Positions 7,108 to 15,263 of a DNA stretch of 64,000 nucleotides are shown here, in pieces; the stretch's first letter is position 1, and each line of letters opens with the position of its first letter. Made by a program: the position numbers and the translations under genes. Origin of the DNA: CAZBME01 sp964645835 (GTDB taxonomy: Bacteria > Desulfobacterota > Syntrophia > Syntrophales > UBA8958); the NCBI GenBank assembly GCA_964645835.1, contig CAZYDG010000005.1, positions 1 to 64,000 of the forward strand, written 5' to 3'. The notes below the pieces were generated by a model. The model was not told the DNA's origin and made no database searches. It worked only from the letters and a program-made list of their open reading frames with translations.

Positions 7108-7773
7108 ATGAATCGACGTTCCCTCATTTTTTTTATCAGGTCCCATGACGCAAAGGCGGTCAAGACACGCCTGGCGCGGTCCATCGGTCGTCTGAAGGCC
7201 GGATGTCTTTATCGCTGCTTCGTTGAGGACCTATTGGAAACGATGGATAGGGGAGACTATGAGCCGATAATTTTCTTCGATCCTCCCGAGGCAGAGCAGA
7301 CCGTCAGGCTGTGGCTGGGTGAGGGACGGTCATACATGCCCCAAACCGGCAATGATCTGGGTGAGCGGATGATGCTGGCCTTTGAATGGTGTTTTGCCGA
7401 GGGTTTTGATAAGGCAATTCTCATCGGAAGCGATGTTCCCGATTTGCCTGCGGAACATATAGAGATGGCCTTTCATGCCTTGAGCGATCGCGATGCCGTC
7501 ATCGGTCCGGCCATGGACGGCGGATATTATCTGATTGGTTTCAATAAGGATACCTTTTTGGCCGAAGCCTTTTACGGTCCCCAATGGGGAGGCGACAGCG
7601 TTTGTGCCGAGACTTGCCGCATCATGGATAAACACAACCGCAGCTTGTCAGTCCTCCCCGCGTTTCGTGATATCGACGATGATAGGGATTTGGAATCTCT
7701 ACTCAGGGAGCACCGGCATTCGCCCTTTGCGCTTTCGCGAACGATGCAGTACATTCTTTCCTGGGATCGTTGA
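7108..7773 (+). CDS. TIGR04282-type (DUF2064) glycosyltransferase
   Basis: A 221-residue nucleotidyl/glycosyltransferase-like protein. It has 'KAVKTRLARSIG' near the N-terminus, then 'QTGNDLGERM', 'LIGSDVPDLP' and 'IGPAMDGGYYLIG', the signature of DUF2064/TIGR04282 (rSAM/selenodomain-associated transferase 1, now linked to arsenosugar biosynthesis). AAAGGT lies 8 nt before the ATG. It ends the nifU operon and faces tex across 38 bp. Its usual companions ArsM and the radical-SAM ArsS are not in the window, so the specific pathway is inference. Confidence 0.8.
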   Translation: MNRRSLIFFIRSHDAKAVKTRLARSIGRLKAGCLYRCFVEDLLETMDRGDYEPIIFFDPPEAEQTVRLWLGEGRSYMPQTGNDLGERMMLAFEWCFAEGFDKAILIGSDVPDLPAEHIEMAFHALSDRDAVIGPAMDGGYYLIGFNKDTFLAEAFYGPQWGGDSVCAETCRIMDKHNRSLSVLPAFRDIDDDRDLESLLREHRHSPFALSRTMQYILSWDR

Positions 7774-7811
7774 ATCGTCACCTGTGTAAAAAGGGATGTT
7801 TTGTATAGATA

Positions 7812-10100
7812 TCAACCATGTTTCAGGGCGTCGGCAAAAGGATTGTTAAAGGGCTTGACCTCTTCCTTGGATCTTTTCCCCTGATCACGGCCGCTCGGCG
7901 GCCTGGTTGAACGTTCCTGACGACCTTCCTTTACGGACAGCGTGGCTTTTCCCCCCGGTTGTCCCCTCCGTGTCTTTTTCATGGATAGAGAAATGCGCTT
8001 CCTGGGCAGATCGACGTTAAGGACCGTCACTTCCACCTTTTGACCGACTTTTACAACATCCAGCGGTTCCTTAACATAACGGTCCGCCAGTTCGCTCAGA
8101 TGGACCAAGCCGTCCTGGTGGACGCCGATGTCCACAAAAGCCCCGAAGGCGGTTATATTTGTGATTACGCCCGTCAATGTCATCCCCGGTGTCAGGTCTT
8201 CCATCTTGCCGATTCCCTCGGCAAAGACGACGTTTTCGAATTGGCGTCGGGGATCCCTTCCCGGTTTGGCCAATTCTGCCAGAATGTCCCGTAGCGTCGG
8301 AAGGCCGACCTTCTCGGTAACGTATCGGTCAAGAACAATCTTCTGCCGCCGGTTTTCGTCCGTCATCAGGTCTCTCACCGTGCAGCCCTGATCCTTGGCC
8401 ATTTCTTCTACGATGGGGTAGCTTTCGGGATGGACGGCGCTGCCGTCAAGGGGGTGATTCCCGTCCCGGATGCGGAGGAACCCCGCCGCCTGCTCGAAGG
8501 CTTTGGCACCCAGTCGCGAAACGTTTTTGAGGTCTTCCCTGCAGCGGAAAGGACCGTCTTCGTTCCTCTTTTTGACAATGTTGCCGGCCAGTGCCGGCCC
8601 CAGACCGGACACATAAGACAAGAGCTGAGCGCTTGCCGTATTGACCTCGACGCCGACGGCATTGACGCAGCTGACGATGACATCGTCCAGGCATTGTTTA
8701 AGCGCCCCTTGATCCACGTCATGCTGATACTGGCCGACGCCTATCGATTTAGGGTCGATCTTGACAAGTTCCGCCAGGGGATCCATCAGGCGGCGGCCGA
8801 TGGACACGGAGCCGCGAACCGTCACATCATGGTCCGGGAATTCCTCTCGGGCAACCGGCGAGGCGCTGTAAATAGAGGCCCCGCTTTCGTTGACCATGAC
8901 GATACTCAGTTCGTGGGGAAGATTCAGTGACTGTAGAAAGGCCTCCGTCTCCCGCCCGCCCGTACCGTTGCCTACGGCGATGGCCTCGATATGGTATTGA
9001 CCGCATAGAGCCTTGATCTTTGTTCCTCCATCGAGACGTGCCTTATCGGACAGAAGAGGATAAATTGTATCATGGTGGATCATCTTTCCCTGGCGGTCCA
9101 GGCAGACGATTTTGCACCCCGTGCGAAAACCGGGATCGACGGCCAGGATCGATTTCCCGCCTAGCGGCGGGGCAAGGAGGAGTTGGCGGAGATTGTCGGC
9201 AAAGACCTTGATCGCCGTTTCATCGGCCTTCTTTTTCGACAGGAGTCGCACCTCTGTCTCCATGGCGCCTTGAAGTAGACGTTTATAGCCGTCCCGGACG
9301 GCCAGGGCAACCTGTTCGGATGCCGCCGTTGCTCCTTTCACAAACAACCCCATGAGAATATTCAAAGCTTCTTCCTCGGGCGGAGCGATACGGAGCGTAA
9401 GCATTTCTTCCCGTTCTCCACGGCGCATGGCGAGGAGACGGTGAGACGGGACGGCGGCAACGGTTTCTTCCCAATCATAGTAGTCGCGATATTTGATTGC
9501 TTCTGCTTCTTTCTCCGGTATGACCCGCGAACGAATAATGCCCTTTTGGGAGAACAGGGTTCGGATGTGTCCCCTGGCTTCCTGATCTTCATTAACCCAT
9601 TCGGCGATGATATCCCGGGCGCCGGCCAGGGCATCCTCTTGCGTTGCCACGCCCTTTCCCGCATCGATATAGGGGGCAGCCTCGGCGGCAAGATCCATGG
9701 CATCCTGTGTGTATAGTCTCTTTGCCAGAGGTTCCAGTCCTTTTTCCCGGGCGATGGTGCCCCGCGTCCGCCGTTTCGGGCGGAAGGGGAGATAGATATC
9801 CTCCAGGGCAGTCATGGTCTCTGAAGCAATGACATTGTCCCGCAATTCGTCCGTCAGAAGATTTCGTTCCGTCAAGGACTTCAAAATGGCTTCTTTTCTG
9901 TTTTCCAGCTCTTCCAACTGGAGCAGACGGTCCCGGATGGCAGTGACGACTACCTCATCCAAAGAATCGGTTACCTCCTTGCGGTAACGGGCAATAAAGG
10001 GGACTGTTGCGCCTTCTGCAAGCAGTTGGGCCGTGGCCAGTACCTGGCGGGGGGCAAGGCCCAACTCGCCGGCGATTTGCTCATGTCTTGAGTTGTTCAT
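7812..10100 (-). CDS. tex: Tex family RNA-binding transcription accessory protein
   Basis: Tex is a conserved multidomain nucleic-acid-binding protein related to eukaryotic Spt6 that influences transcription. The product (762 residues from this start) has a helical Tex N-terminal region ('FIARYRKEVT') and a YqgF/RNase H-like domain ('ILAVDPGFRTGCKIVCLD'). These are followed by a helix-hairpin-helix region ('LLSYVSGLGPALAGNIVKKR') and a C-terminal S1 domain ('GMTLTGVITNITAFGAFVDIG'). A basic low-complexity tail follows. I chose the ATG at 10100 because AGGAG lies 5 nt upstream; an in-frame ATG at 10118 lacks such a site. It is transcribed alone, divergent from the heptose kinase operon. Confidence 0.93.
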   Translation of the reverse strand: MNNSRHEQIAGELGLAPRQVLATAQLLAEGATVPFIARYRKEVTDSLDEVVVTAIRDRLLQLEELENRKEAILKSLTERNLLTDELRDNVIASETMTALEDIYLPFRPKRRTRGTIAREKGLEPLAKRLYTQDAMDLAAEAAPYIDAGKGVATQEDALAGARDIIAEWVNEDQEARGHIRTLFSQKGIIRSRVIPEKEAEAIKYRDYYDWEETVAAVPSHRLLAMRRGEREEMLTLRIAPPEEEALNILMGLFVKGATAASEQVALAVRDGYKRLLQGAMETEVRLLSKKKADETAIKVFADNLRQLLLAPPLGGKSILAVDPGFRTGCKIVCLDRQGKMIHHDTIYPLLSDKARLDGGTKIKALCGQYHIEAIAVGNGTGGRETEAFLQSLNLPHELSIVMVNESGASIYSASPVAREEFPDHDVTVRGSVSIGRRLMDPLAELVKIDPKSIGVGQYQHDVDQGALKQCLDDVIVSCVNAVGVEVNTASAQLLSYVSGLGPALAGNIVKKRNEDGPFRCREDLKNVSRLGAKAFEQAAGFLRIRDGNHPLDGSAVHPESYPIVEEMAKDQGCTVRDLMTDENRRQKIVLDRYVTEKVGLPTLRDILAELAKPGRDPRRQFENVVFAEGIGKMEDLTPGMTLTGVITNITAFGAFVDIGVHQDGLVHLSELADRYVKEPLDVVKVGQKVEVTVLNVDLPRKRISLSMKKTRRGQPGGKATLSVKEGRQERSTRPPSGRDQGKRSKEEVKPFNNPFADALKHG

Positions 10101-10302
10101 GGATCTCCTGGTGGTCATTTGTCGTTAAAAAGGAAGGAGCCTCCTACCACAGGGCAAAGGGGAAATGCAATGGCGGGGAGATAATGTTAAGAAAATTCCC
10201 TTGGAATTTGATGATGGATTAGTGGTAATAAGCTGCAATGATTATGTAAAGTTCAGCCATCGAGAAGGCCGCCGGGGTTTCCGACAGAAGGCGAGAAAAT
10301 TA

Positions 10303-10331
10303 TTGACATTAGGATGTCTGGGGAATATCAT
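10303..10331 (+). promoter_or_regulatory. Sigma70 promoter of the heptose kinase–PilC operon
   Basis: TTGACA (10303-10308), a 17-bp spacer and TATCAT (10326-10331), 75 bp before the heptose kinase start. The rest of the 306-bp divergent gap (10101-10406) holds no gene. It contains one perfect inverted repeat, AAATTCC-CTT-GGAATTT (10193-10209), nearer to tex. Confidence 0.7.
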
Positions 10332-10406
10332 CATCAACTTTTAATTAGGTTATGACCCGATGCCAGGGCCATTCTCACCGCAAGATGCAGGGGTTAGGCT
10401 AGAAGC

Positions 10407-11396
10407 ATGAAAAGAATTGTTGTTCGTAAAAGGGCTTTGGATATTATCGAAAATTTCCCGTCTGCCAGTGTCCTTGTCGTTGGGGATATCATGGTGGATC
10501 ATTTTATTTGGGGCCGTGTATCCCGCATTTCACCGGAAGCACCGGTTCCCGTCGTCGATGTCAACTCGGATAAGATGCTCCTCGGCGGGTCCGCCAATGT
10601 GATGAACAATATTTATGCCATGGACGGGCTGGTCTACGGCGTAGGCATCATTGGATCTGATGATATCGGAGAACGGCTCCTGAAAGAGCTGGGAGAGCGG
10701 CGAATAAACACGGACGGTATTATCGTGGAGACGGACCGGCCGACCACATTGAAAACGAGGATTGTCGCTCATGGTCAGCAGGTAGTCCGGTTTGACCGGG
10801 AGAGCCGGATGACCGTCGACCGGAAAAGCACGGAAAAGATGATTGCTCATATCGAGGCGGTGCGCCATACGCTGGGCGCCATCATCGTTTCCGATTACAA
10901 CAAAGGCGTGATAACTGCACCGCTTCTCGACGGGATCCGGGATGTGATCCAGGGAACGGACATTATCGTTTGCGTTGATCCGAAGAAAAGTGATTTCACC
11001 ATGTACCGCAGTTTTGACATTATCACGCCGAATCATCATGAAGCGGGCAGGGCGGCGGGTTTTGACATTGTTGATTATTCGACACTTATCAAATCGGGGA
11101 CTGAGATCCTGAACCGTTATGACTTGAAAGCTCTCCTGATCACCCGCGGTGAAGAAGGGATGAGCCTTTTTGAACGTGCAGATAAAATCATCCATACGGA
11201 ATTTCCTACGGAAGCCCGTGAGGTGTTTGATGTGACCGGTGCCGGCGATACAGCGATTGGTGTGTTTGCCCTGTGTATGGCTTCCGGCGCCACGTTTAAG
11301 GAGGCTGCGTTTCTTGCCAACCGGGCCGCGGGGATTGCTGTCGGTAAATCGGGAACAGCGACGGTGTCGCGCAAAGAGTTGAAAAAAACCTTATGA
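10407..11396 (+). CDS. rfaE1: D-glycero-beta-D-manno-heptose-7-phosphate kinase
   Basis: A PfkB/ribokinase-fold kinase that phosphorylates heptose 7-phosphate at C1 to make ADP-heptose for LPS inner core. The 329-residue product corresponds to the N-terminal half of E. coli HldE (RfaE domain I): 'VVGDIMVDHFIWG' at the N-terminus, 'LGGSANVMNNI' for substrate binding, and 'DVTGAGDTAIG' (275-283) with catalytic D281. The adenylyltransferase half is absent, so it would be encoded separately. It overlaps the next gene by ATGA. LptD at 51 kb is consistent with an LPS-bearing cell. Confidence 0.9.
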   Translation: MKRIVVRKRALDIIENFPSASVLVVGDIMVDHFIWGRVSRISPEAPVPVVDVNSDKMLLGGSANVMNNIYAMDGLVYGVGIIGSDDIGERLLKELGERRINTDGIIVETDRPTTLKTRIVAHGQQVVRFDRESRMTVDRKSTEKMIAHIEAVRHTLGAIIVSDYNKGVITAPLLDGIRDVIQGTDIIVCVDPKKSDFTMYRSFDIITPNHHEAGRAAGFDIVDYSTLIKSGTEILNRYDLKALLITRGEEGMSLFERADKIIHTEFPTEAREVFDVTGAGDTAIGVFALCMASGATFKEAAFLANRAAGIAVGKSGTATVSRKELKKTL

Positions 11397-11935
11397 GCCG
11401 ACCGAGACCGGCCGATGCAGTAAACTTGATCATGAGTCTCTTCTCGCAGGAAGAGAGCCTCATCAATGACGCCCTGGGAATCCTCTCGGAGTGCTATGGA
11501 GAGGCTGATTATATCAGCCCGTTTTTGAGATTTGACTATACGGATTATTATGCCGAAGAAACAGGCGCCAAACTGGTTCGGCGGTTCGTTTCTTTTGCCG
11601 GGCTGATTCGTCCGGAGAGTCTGGCCGATATCAAGCTTGTGACGAATACCCTGGAAGACCGTTTTTCCGTGGCGGGCAAGCGGCGCCTGAATATCGATCC
11701 CGGTTATATCGCCCATGCCCATCTTATACTGGCAACGGGAAAGGGCTACACGCACCGTCCTTACTTACGGGACGGGATCTATGCCGATTTAACCCTGATT
11801 TACCAGGATGGGGCATTTCGTGTTCTTCCCTGGACTTATCCGGATTACGGTTCCCCGGACGTGATAGACATGCTCGACACTATCCGGCGTCGTTACTCGG
11901 AAAAATTAAAATTACAAAGGAATCTAAAATCATGA
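11393..11935 (+). CDS. DUF4416 family protein
   Basis: A 180-residue soluble protein with the DUF4416 features 'ECYGEADYISPFLRFDYTDYY', 'LVRRFVSF', 'NIDPGYIA' and 'PWTYPDY'. No function is established for the family. It is coupled by 4-bp overlaps on both sides, to the heptose kinase and to yicC, which points to co-regulation but not to a definite activity. Confidence 0.85.
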   Translation: MSRPRPADAVNLIMSLFSQEESLINDALGILSECYGEADYISPFLRFDYTDYYAEETGAKLVRRFVSFAGLIRPESLADIKLVTNTLEDRFSVAGKRRLNIDPGYIAHAHLILATGKGYTHRPYLRDGIYADLTLIYQDGAFRVLPWTYPDYGSPDVIDMLDTIRRRYSEKLKLQRNLKS

Positions 11936-12816
11936 TACGAAGTATGACAGGATTCGGAAGGGCGGAAGCAGTCTCAGGCGGACGAAAAATCGCCGTGGAG
12001 ATGAAGTCCCTCAATCATCGCTATCTGGAAGTAGCTCTGAGGGCCCCCACGATGTTGTCTCCCTTTGAGATTGAAATTAAAAAGAAGATCGGAGAACAAT
12101 TCTCTCGCGGGAGAATTGAGGTGACCATTCGCGTCGATGATGGAGAGGACATGGAGGCGGAGGGGCGTCTGACGCTGAATTTGCCAAAGGTCCATTATTA
12201 TTACGACCTGTTGACGAAACTGAAACAAGAATTTACATTGCCCGACGAGATTACCCTCTCCATTATGGCCGGTTTTCGGGATATCTTTGTGCCGAAAGAG
12301 AACGATTCGGTTCCTGATGTAGCATGGATCGATCTCGAATGTATTCTGCAAGACGCCATGACAACCCTCATAGACATGAGGCAAATTGAGGGAGAGGCTC
12401 TTAAGAAGGACCTCCTGGCAAGGATCGTAATCATCAAGGATAATCTCGACGGCGTGTTCCGGAAGGCCCCGACGGTTGTCGTTGAGTACCGGAAGCGCTT
12501 GACGGACCGGATCAAGGAACTGACCAATGGGATGGTCATCGATGAGGCCCGGCTGATCCAGGAAGTTGCTATAATGGCTGAGAAGAGTGATATTACGGAG
12601 GAAATAGTCCGTATGGAGAGCCACATGGCTCAGTTCACCGACTTGCTGGCCACAGGCGATAGTATCGGTCGTAAAGTGGATTTCTTAATTCAGGAAATGA
12701 ATCGCGAAGTCAACACTATAGGCTCGAAGAGCGGCGATGGAGAGATTGCCAGATACGTTATCGAGATGAAAAGCGAGCTTGCCAAACTTAGGGAACAGGT
12801 CCAGAACATTGAGTGA
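11932..12816 (+). CDS. yicC: YicC family endoribonuclease/RNase adaptor
   Basis: The 294-residue product starts with the diagnostic 'MIRSMTGFGRAE' and 'EMKSLNHRYLE', and ends with the DUF1732 region 'LIQEMNREVNTIGSKS...I'. YicC proteins act in RNA turnover; E. coli YicC has been linked to RyhB decay, and related enzymes are endoribonucleases. AAAGG lies just before the ATG. The order yicC-gmk-rpoZ is widespread in Desulfobacterota. Confidence 0.93.
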   Translation: MIRSMTGFGRAEAVSGGRKIAVEMKSLNHRYLEVALRAPTMLSPFEIEIKKKIGEQFSRGRIEVTIRVDDGEDMEAEGRLTLNLPKVHYYYDLLTKLKQEFTLPDEITLSIMAGFRDIFVPKENDSVPDVAWIDLECILQDAMTTLIDMRQIEGEALKKDLLARIVIIKDNLDGVFRKAPTVVVEYRKRLTDRIKELTNGMVIDEARLIQEVAIMAEKSDITEEIVRMESHMAQFTDLLATGDSIGRKVDFLIQEMNREVNTIGSKSGDGEIARYVIEMKSELAKLREQVQNIE

Positions 12817-13453
12817 TTTAAACAAGACAATACGTCCCCTCGATGAGGGCTTGTTCCTTGTAGTGTCTGCCCCTTCCGGAACGGGTAAGACGTCGATTTG
12901 CCGGCAGGTTCTGGCCCAGTACCCGAAAATCCACTTCTCCGTATCCTACACGACGAGACCACCCCGGCCGGGTGAGGTGGATGGCAAAGACTATCATTTC
13001 ATTTCCAGGGAGGAATTCCAGCAGAGACTCGCCCGTGACGAATTTGCCGAATGGGCGGAGAATTATGGCCACTTTTACGGCACCTCAGCGGAGACGATGA
13101 AGTTACTGCTTCACCAGGGAATCGATGTCATGCTGGATATCGAACCGCGGGGCGCAAAGGCCCTCAAGGAAAAATTCCCCGGTGGAGTATTTGTCTTTAT
13201 TTTGCCTCCGACGATGGATGAATTAAAGGCCAGGCTGAATCGTCGGGGGTTTGAAACTCCTGAAGTGATTAATCGCCGTTTCGGAAAGGCCGTGGATGAA
13301 ATAAAGGAAGTTTTCTGGTATGATTATACAATTTTTAATGATAAACTAGATATTGCCGTCGATCAGTTGCGATCGATATACATAACTGAGAAAAGCCGTA
13401 CAACTCGATTGGGGGCAAGACTCCAGACATTTCTGGAAAGAGAGAATGGATAA
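12809..13453 (+). CDS. gmk: Guanylate kinase
   Basis: Guanylate kinase converts GMP (or dGMP) and ATP to GDP and ADP. The P-loop is 'SAPSGTGKTS'. The GMP-binding segment has 'SYTTRPPRPGEVDGKDYHF' and 'YGTSAETM', and the lid region has 'RLNRRGFETPE'. I favour the TTG at 12809, overlapping the yicC stop by 8 bp. A more distal TTG at 12779 would overlap by 38 bp and add ten residues not expected in the family. The product from here is 214 residues. Confidence 0.9.
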   Translation: MSDLNKTIRPLDEGLFLVVSAPSGTGKTSICRQVLAQYPKIHFSVSYTTRPPRPGEVDGKDYHFISREEFQQRLARDEFAEWAENYGHFYGTSAETMKLLLHQGIDVMLDIEPRGAKALKEKFPGGVFVFILPPTMDELKARLNRRGFETPEVINRRFGKAVDEIKEVFWYDYTIFNDKLDIAVDQLRSIYITEKSRTTRLGARLQTFLERENG

Positions 13454-13495
13454 CAATATCCATAAGATTTTGTAAGGGAGGTTTGATTAGATAAT

Positions 13496-13768
13496 ATGGC
13501 AAGAATTACGGTTGAGGATTCTTTAAAAGAGGCGAAGAACCGGTTCGCTCTGGTAATACTCACATCCAAGAGGGCCCGGCAGTTGTTGAAAGGGTCCCAG
13601 TCGCTTATCGAGGCGAGGAATAACCGGGAAGTCGTAATGTCCCTGCGGGAAATTGCCGCCGGAAAAGTGACATTCGCCCATCCGGAGTATCTCGTATATA
13701 CTCAGGAAAACTTCAAGCCCATCTTGGACCATACGGAATTTATCGATGACGACGAGTATTCCGAATAA
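13496..13768 (+). CDS. rpoZ: RNA polymerase omega subunit
   Basis: The 90-residue omega subunit helps fold and retain beta' and contributes to a ppGpp site in proteobacteria. 'MARITVEDSLKEAKNRFALV' and 'ARNNREVVMSLREIAAGKV' are diagnostic. A GGGAGG site lies a rather long 13 nt before the ATG. No nearer start exists, because a stop codon intervenes. Confidence 0.92.
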   Translation: MARITVEDSLKEAKNRFALVILTSKRARQLLKGSQSLIEARNNREVVMSLREIAAGKVTFAHPEYLVYTQENFKPILDHTEFIDDDEYSE

Positions 13769-14504
13769 TGATGCCAAAAGCAGGCTGATCTTTGCCCTCG
13801 ATATTGGAGACAGCTATGAAGAGGCCCTTTCCTGGGTCGAGCGTCTGAAGGACCATGTCGGGATGTTCAAGGTTGGAAAAGAAGCCTTTACCCTGTATGG
13901 TCCCCGGATCGTGGAAGCGATTCAATCCCGGGGGGGAAGGGTTTTCTTGGATCTCAAATTCCACGATATTCCCAATACGGTGGCCAGGGCCTCAGAAGGA
14001 GCCGTCAAGCTCGGCGTGGGTATGTTCAACCTCCATGCGTCAGGGGGACTGAAGATGATGACGGAGGCCGTTTCTGCCGTGAAAAAAGCCTCAACTGATC
14101 TGGATCAGCCCCGGCCGATACTCCTTGCCGTGACCATTCTGACCAGCCTTAACGACGAGGATCTAACCGTTCTTGGCTTTCGGCAGGGAACGGAAGAAAT
14201 GGTCGTTCTCCTGGCGACGTTGGCTTCCAAGGCCGGCATCGATGGCGTCGTGTGTTCTCCCAAAGATATAACGGCCGTTCGCCATGCCTGTGGGAATAAT
14301 TTCCTGATCGTGACGCCCGGTGTCCGAGGCGCCGCGCCCGTATCCGGCGATGATCAGAAGCGGACCCTCTCGCCCCGTGAGGCGATAGAGCTGGGAGCCG
14401 ATTATCTCGTTGTGGGACGGCCAATCAGGATGGCCGACGATCCTGTCAGAGAGGCGGATGCCATCGTCGAGGCCATCGCAGACAGCCTGTCCCGACGGAG
14501 GTGA
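13746..14504 (+). CDS. pyrF: Orotidine 5'-phosphate decarboxylase
   Basis: Decarboxylates OMP to UMP, the last step of de novo pyrimidine synthesis. The 252-residue TIM barrel contains 'IFALDIGDSYEEAL', the catalytic 'DLKFHDIPNTV' (K71 and neighbouring Asp), 'VTILTSL', and the phosphate-binding 'YLVVGRPI'. The ATG overlaps rpoZ by 23 bp with a weak ribosome site, so coupling is likely. Confidence 0.92.
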   Translation: MTTSIPNNDAKSRLIFALDIGDSYEEALSWVERLKDHVGMFKVGKEAFTLYGPRIVEAIQSRGGRVFLDLKFHDIPNTVARASEGAVKLGVGMFNLHASGGLKMMTEAVSAVKKASTDLDQPRPILLAVTILTSLNDEDLTVLGFRQGTEEMVVLLATLASKAGIDGVVCSPKDITAVRHACGNNFLIVTPGVRGAAPVSGDDQKRTLSPREAIELGADYLVVGRPIRMADDPVREADAIVEAIADSLSRRR

Positions 14505-14508
14505 GCAA

Positions 14509-15261
14509 TTGAAAGATGCCATGCAGATGATCTATGGCATCAATCCCCTTATTGAGTCTCTACATGGAGATCCTGCCGGGATTTCCCGGATCATCATCGC
14601 AGCGGGCAAAAAAGGGCCTTCTGTAGATAAGATATTGGAAATGGCGTCCTGCCACGGTGTCAATGTGTCCTTCCAGGATCATGCTGCGTTGGATCGATTG
14701 GCGGGCCGCGTGACTCATCAGGGTGTTGTCGGCTTGTGCCGCCCTTATAACTATGCGACACTCGACGAGATTATGGCCAACAGCCATCCCGCATTGCAGG
14801 GGGAGGTGATCCTCCTCGTTGATGGCGTAACGGACCCGCAGAATCTTGGTGCTCTGATCCGAACGGCCCATTGTTTCGGTGCGAGCGGTGTGGTCATTCC
14901 CGCCCATCGGGCGGCGAGTGTGACCCCGGTGGTCATGAAGGCCTCTGCCGGCGCCCTCCGCTATACCCCGGTTGCCATGGAGGCCAACCTGAGTCGGACA
15001 ATTGACATATTAAAGGAAAATCAATACTGGATTTATGGCGCTGACGCCGATGCCGATCATGATGTGGCTGCTGTGAAATTCGAAGGACGCATCGGTTTGG
15101 TGGTGGGGGCCGAAGGAAAGGGGATCCGTCCTTTGGTCAAACGAAAATGTGATTTTCTGGTCTCCATGCCCATGGCGGGGAAAATCAATTCCCTGAATGT
15201 GTCCGTTGCAGCGGGGATCGTACTTTATGCCATTTTCAGAGCCTTAAAACGGAGAGAATAG
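14509..15261 (+). CDS. rlmB: 23S rRNA 2'-O-methyltransferase, RlmB/TrmH family
   Basis: A SPOUT-class methyltransferase that probably methylates G2251 of 23S rRNA. It has an N-terminal substrate-binding domain ('YGINPLIESL') and the knotted catalytic domain motifs 'LLVDGVTDPQNLGALIRTA', 'GLVVGAEGKGIRPLV' and 'IPM..INSLNVSVAAGI'-type (here 'VSMPMAGKINSLNVS'). The TTG at 14509 is chosen because a full GGAGGTGA sits 4 nt upstream, and the 250-residue length then fits the family. Assignment to RlmB rather than another TrmH-like enzyme rests on length and general similarity. Confidence 0.85.
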   Translation: MKDAMQMIYGINPLIESLHGDPAGISRIIIAAGKKGPSVDKILEMASCHGVNVSFQDHAALDRLAGRVTHQGVVGLCRPYNYATLDEIMANSHPALQGEVILLVDGVTDPQNLGALIRTAHCFGASGVVIPAHRAASVTPVVMKASAGALRYTPVAMEANLSRTIDILKENQYWIYGADADADHDVAAVKFEGRIGLVVGAEGKGIRPLVKRKCDFLVSMPMAGKINSLNVSVAAGIVLYAIFRALKRRE

Positions 15262-15263
15262 CC

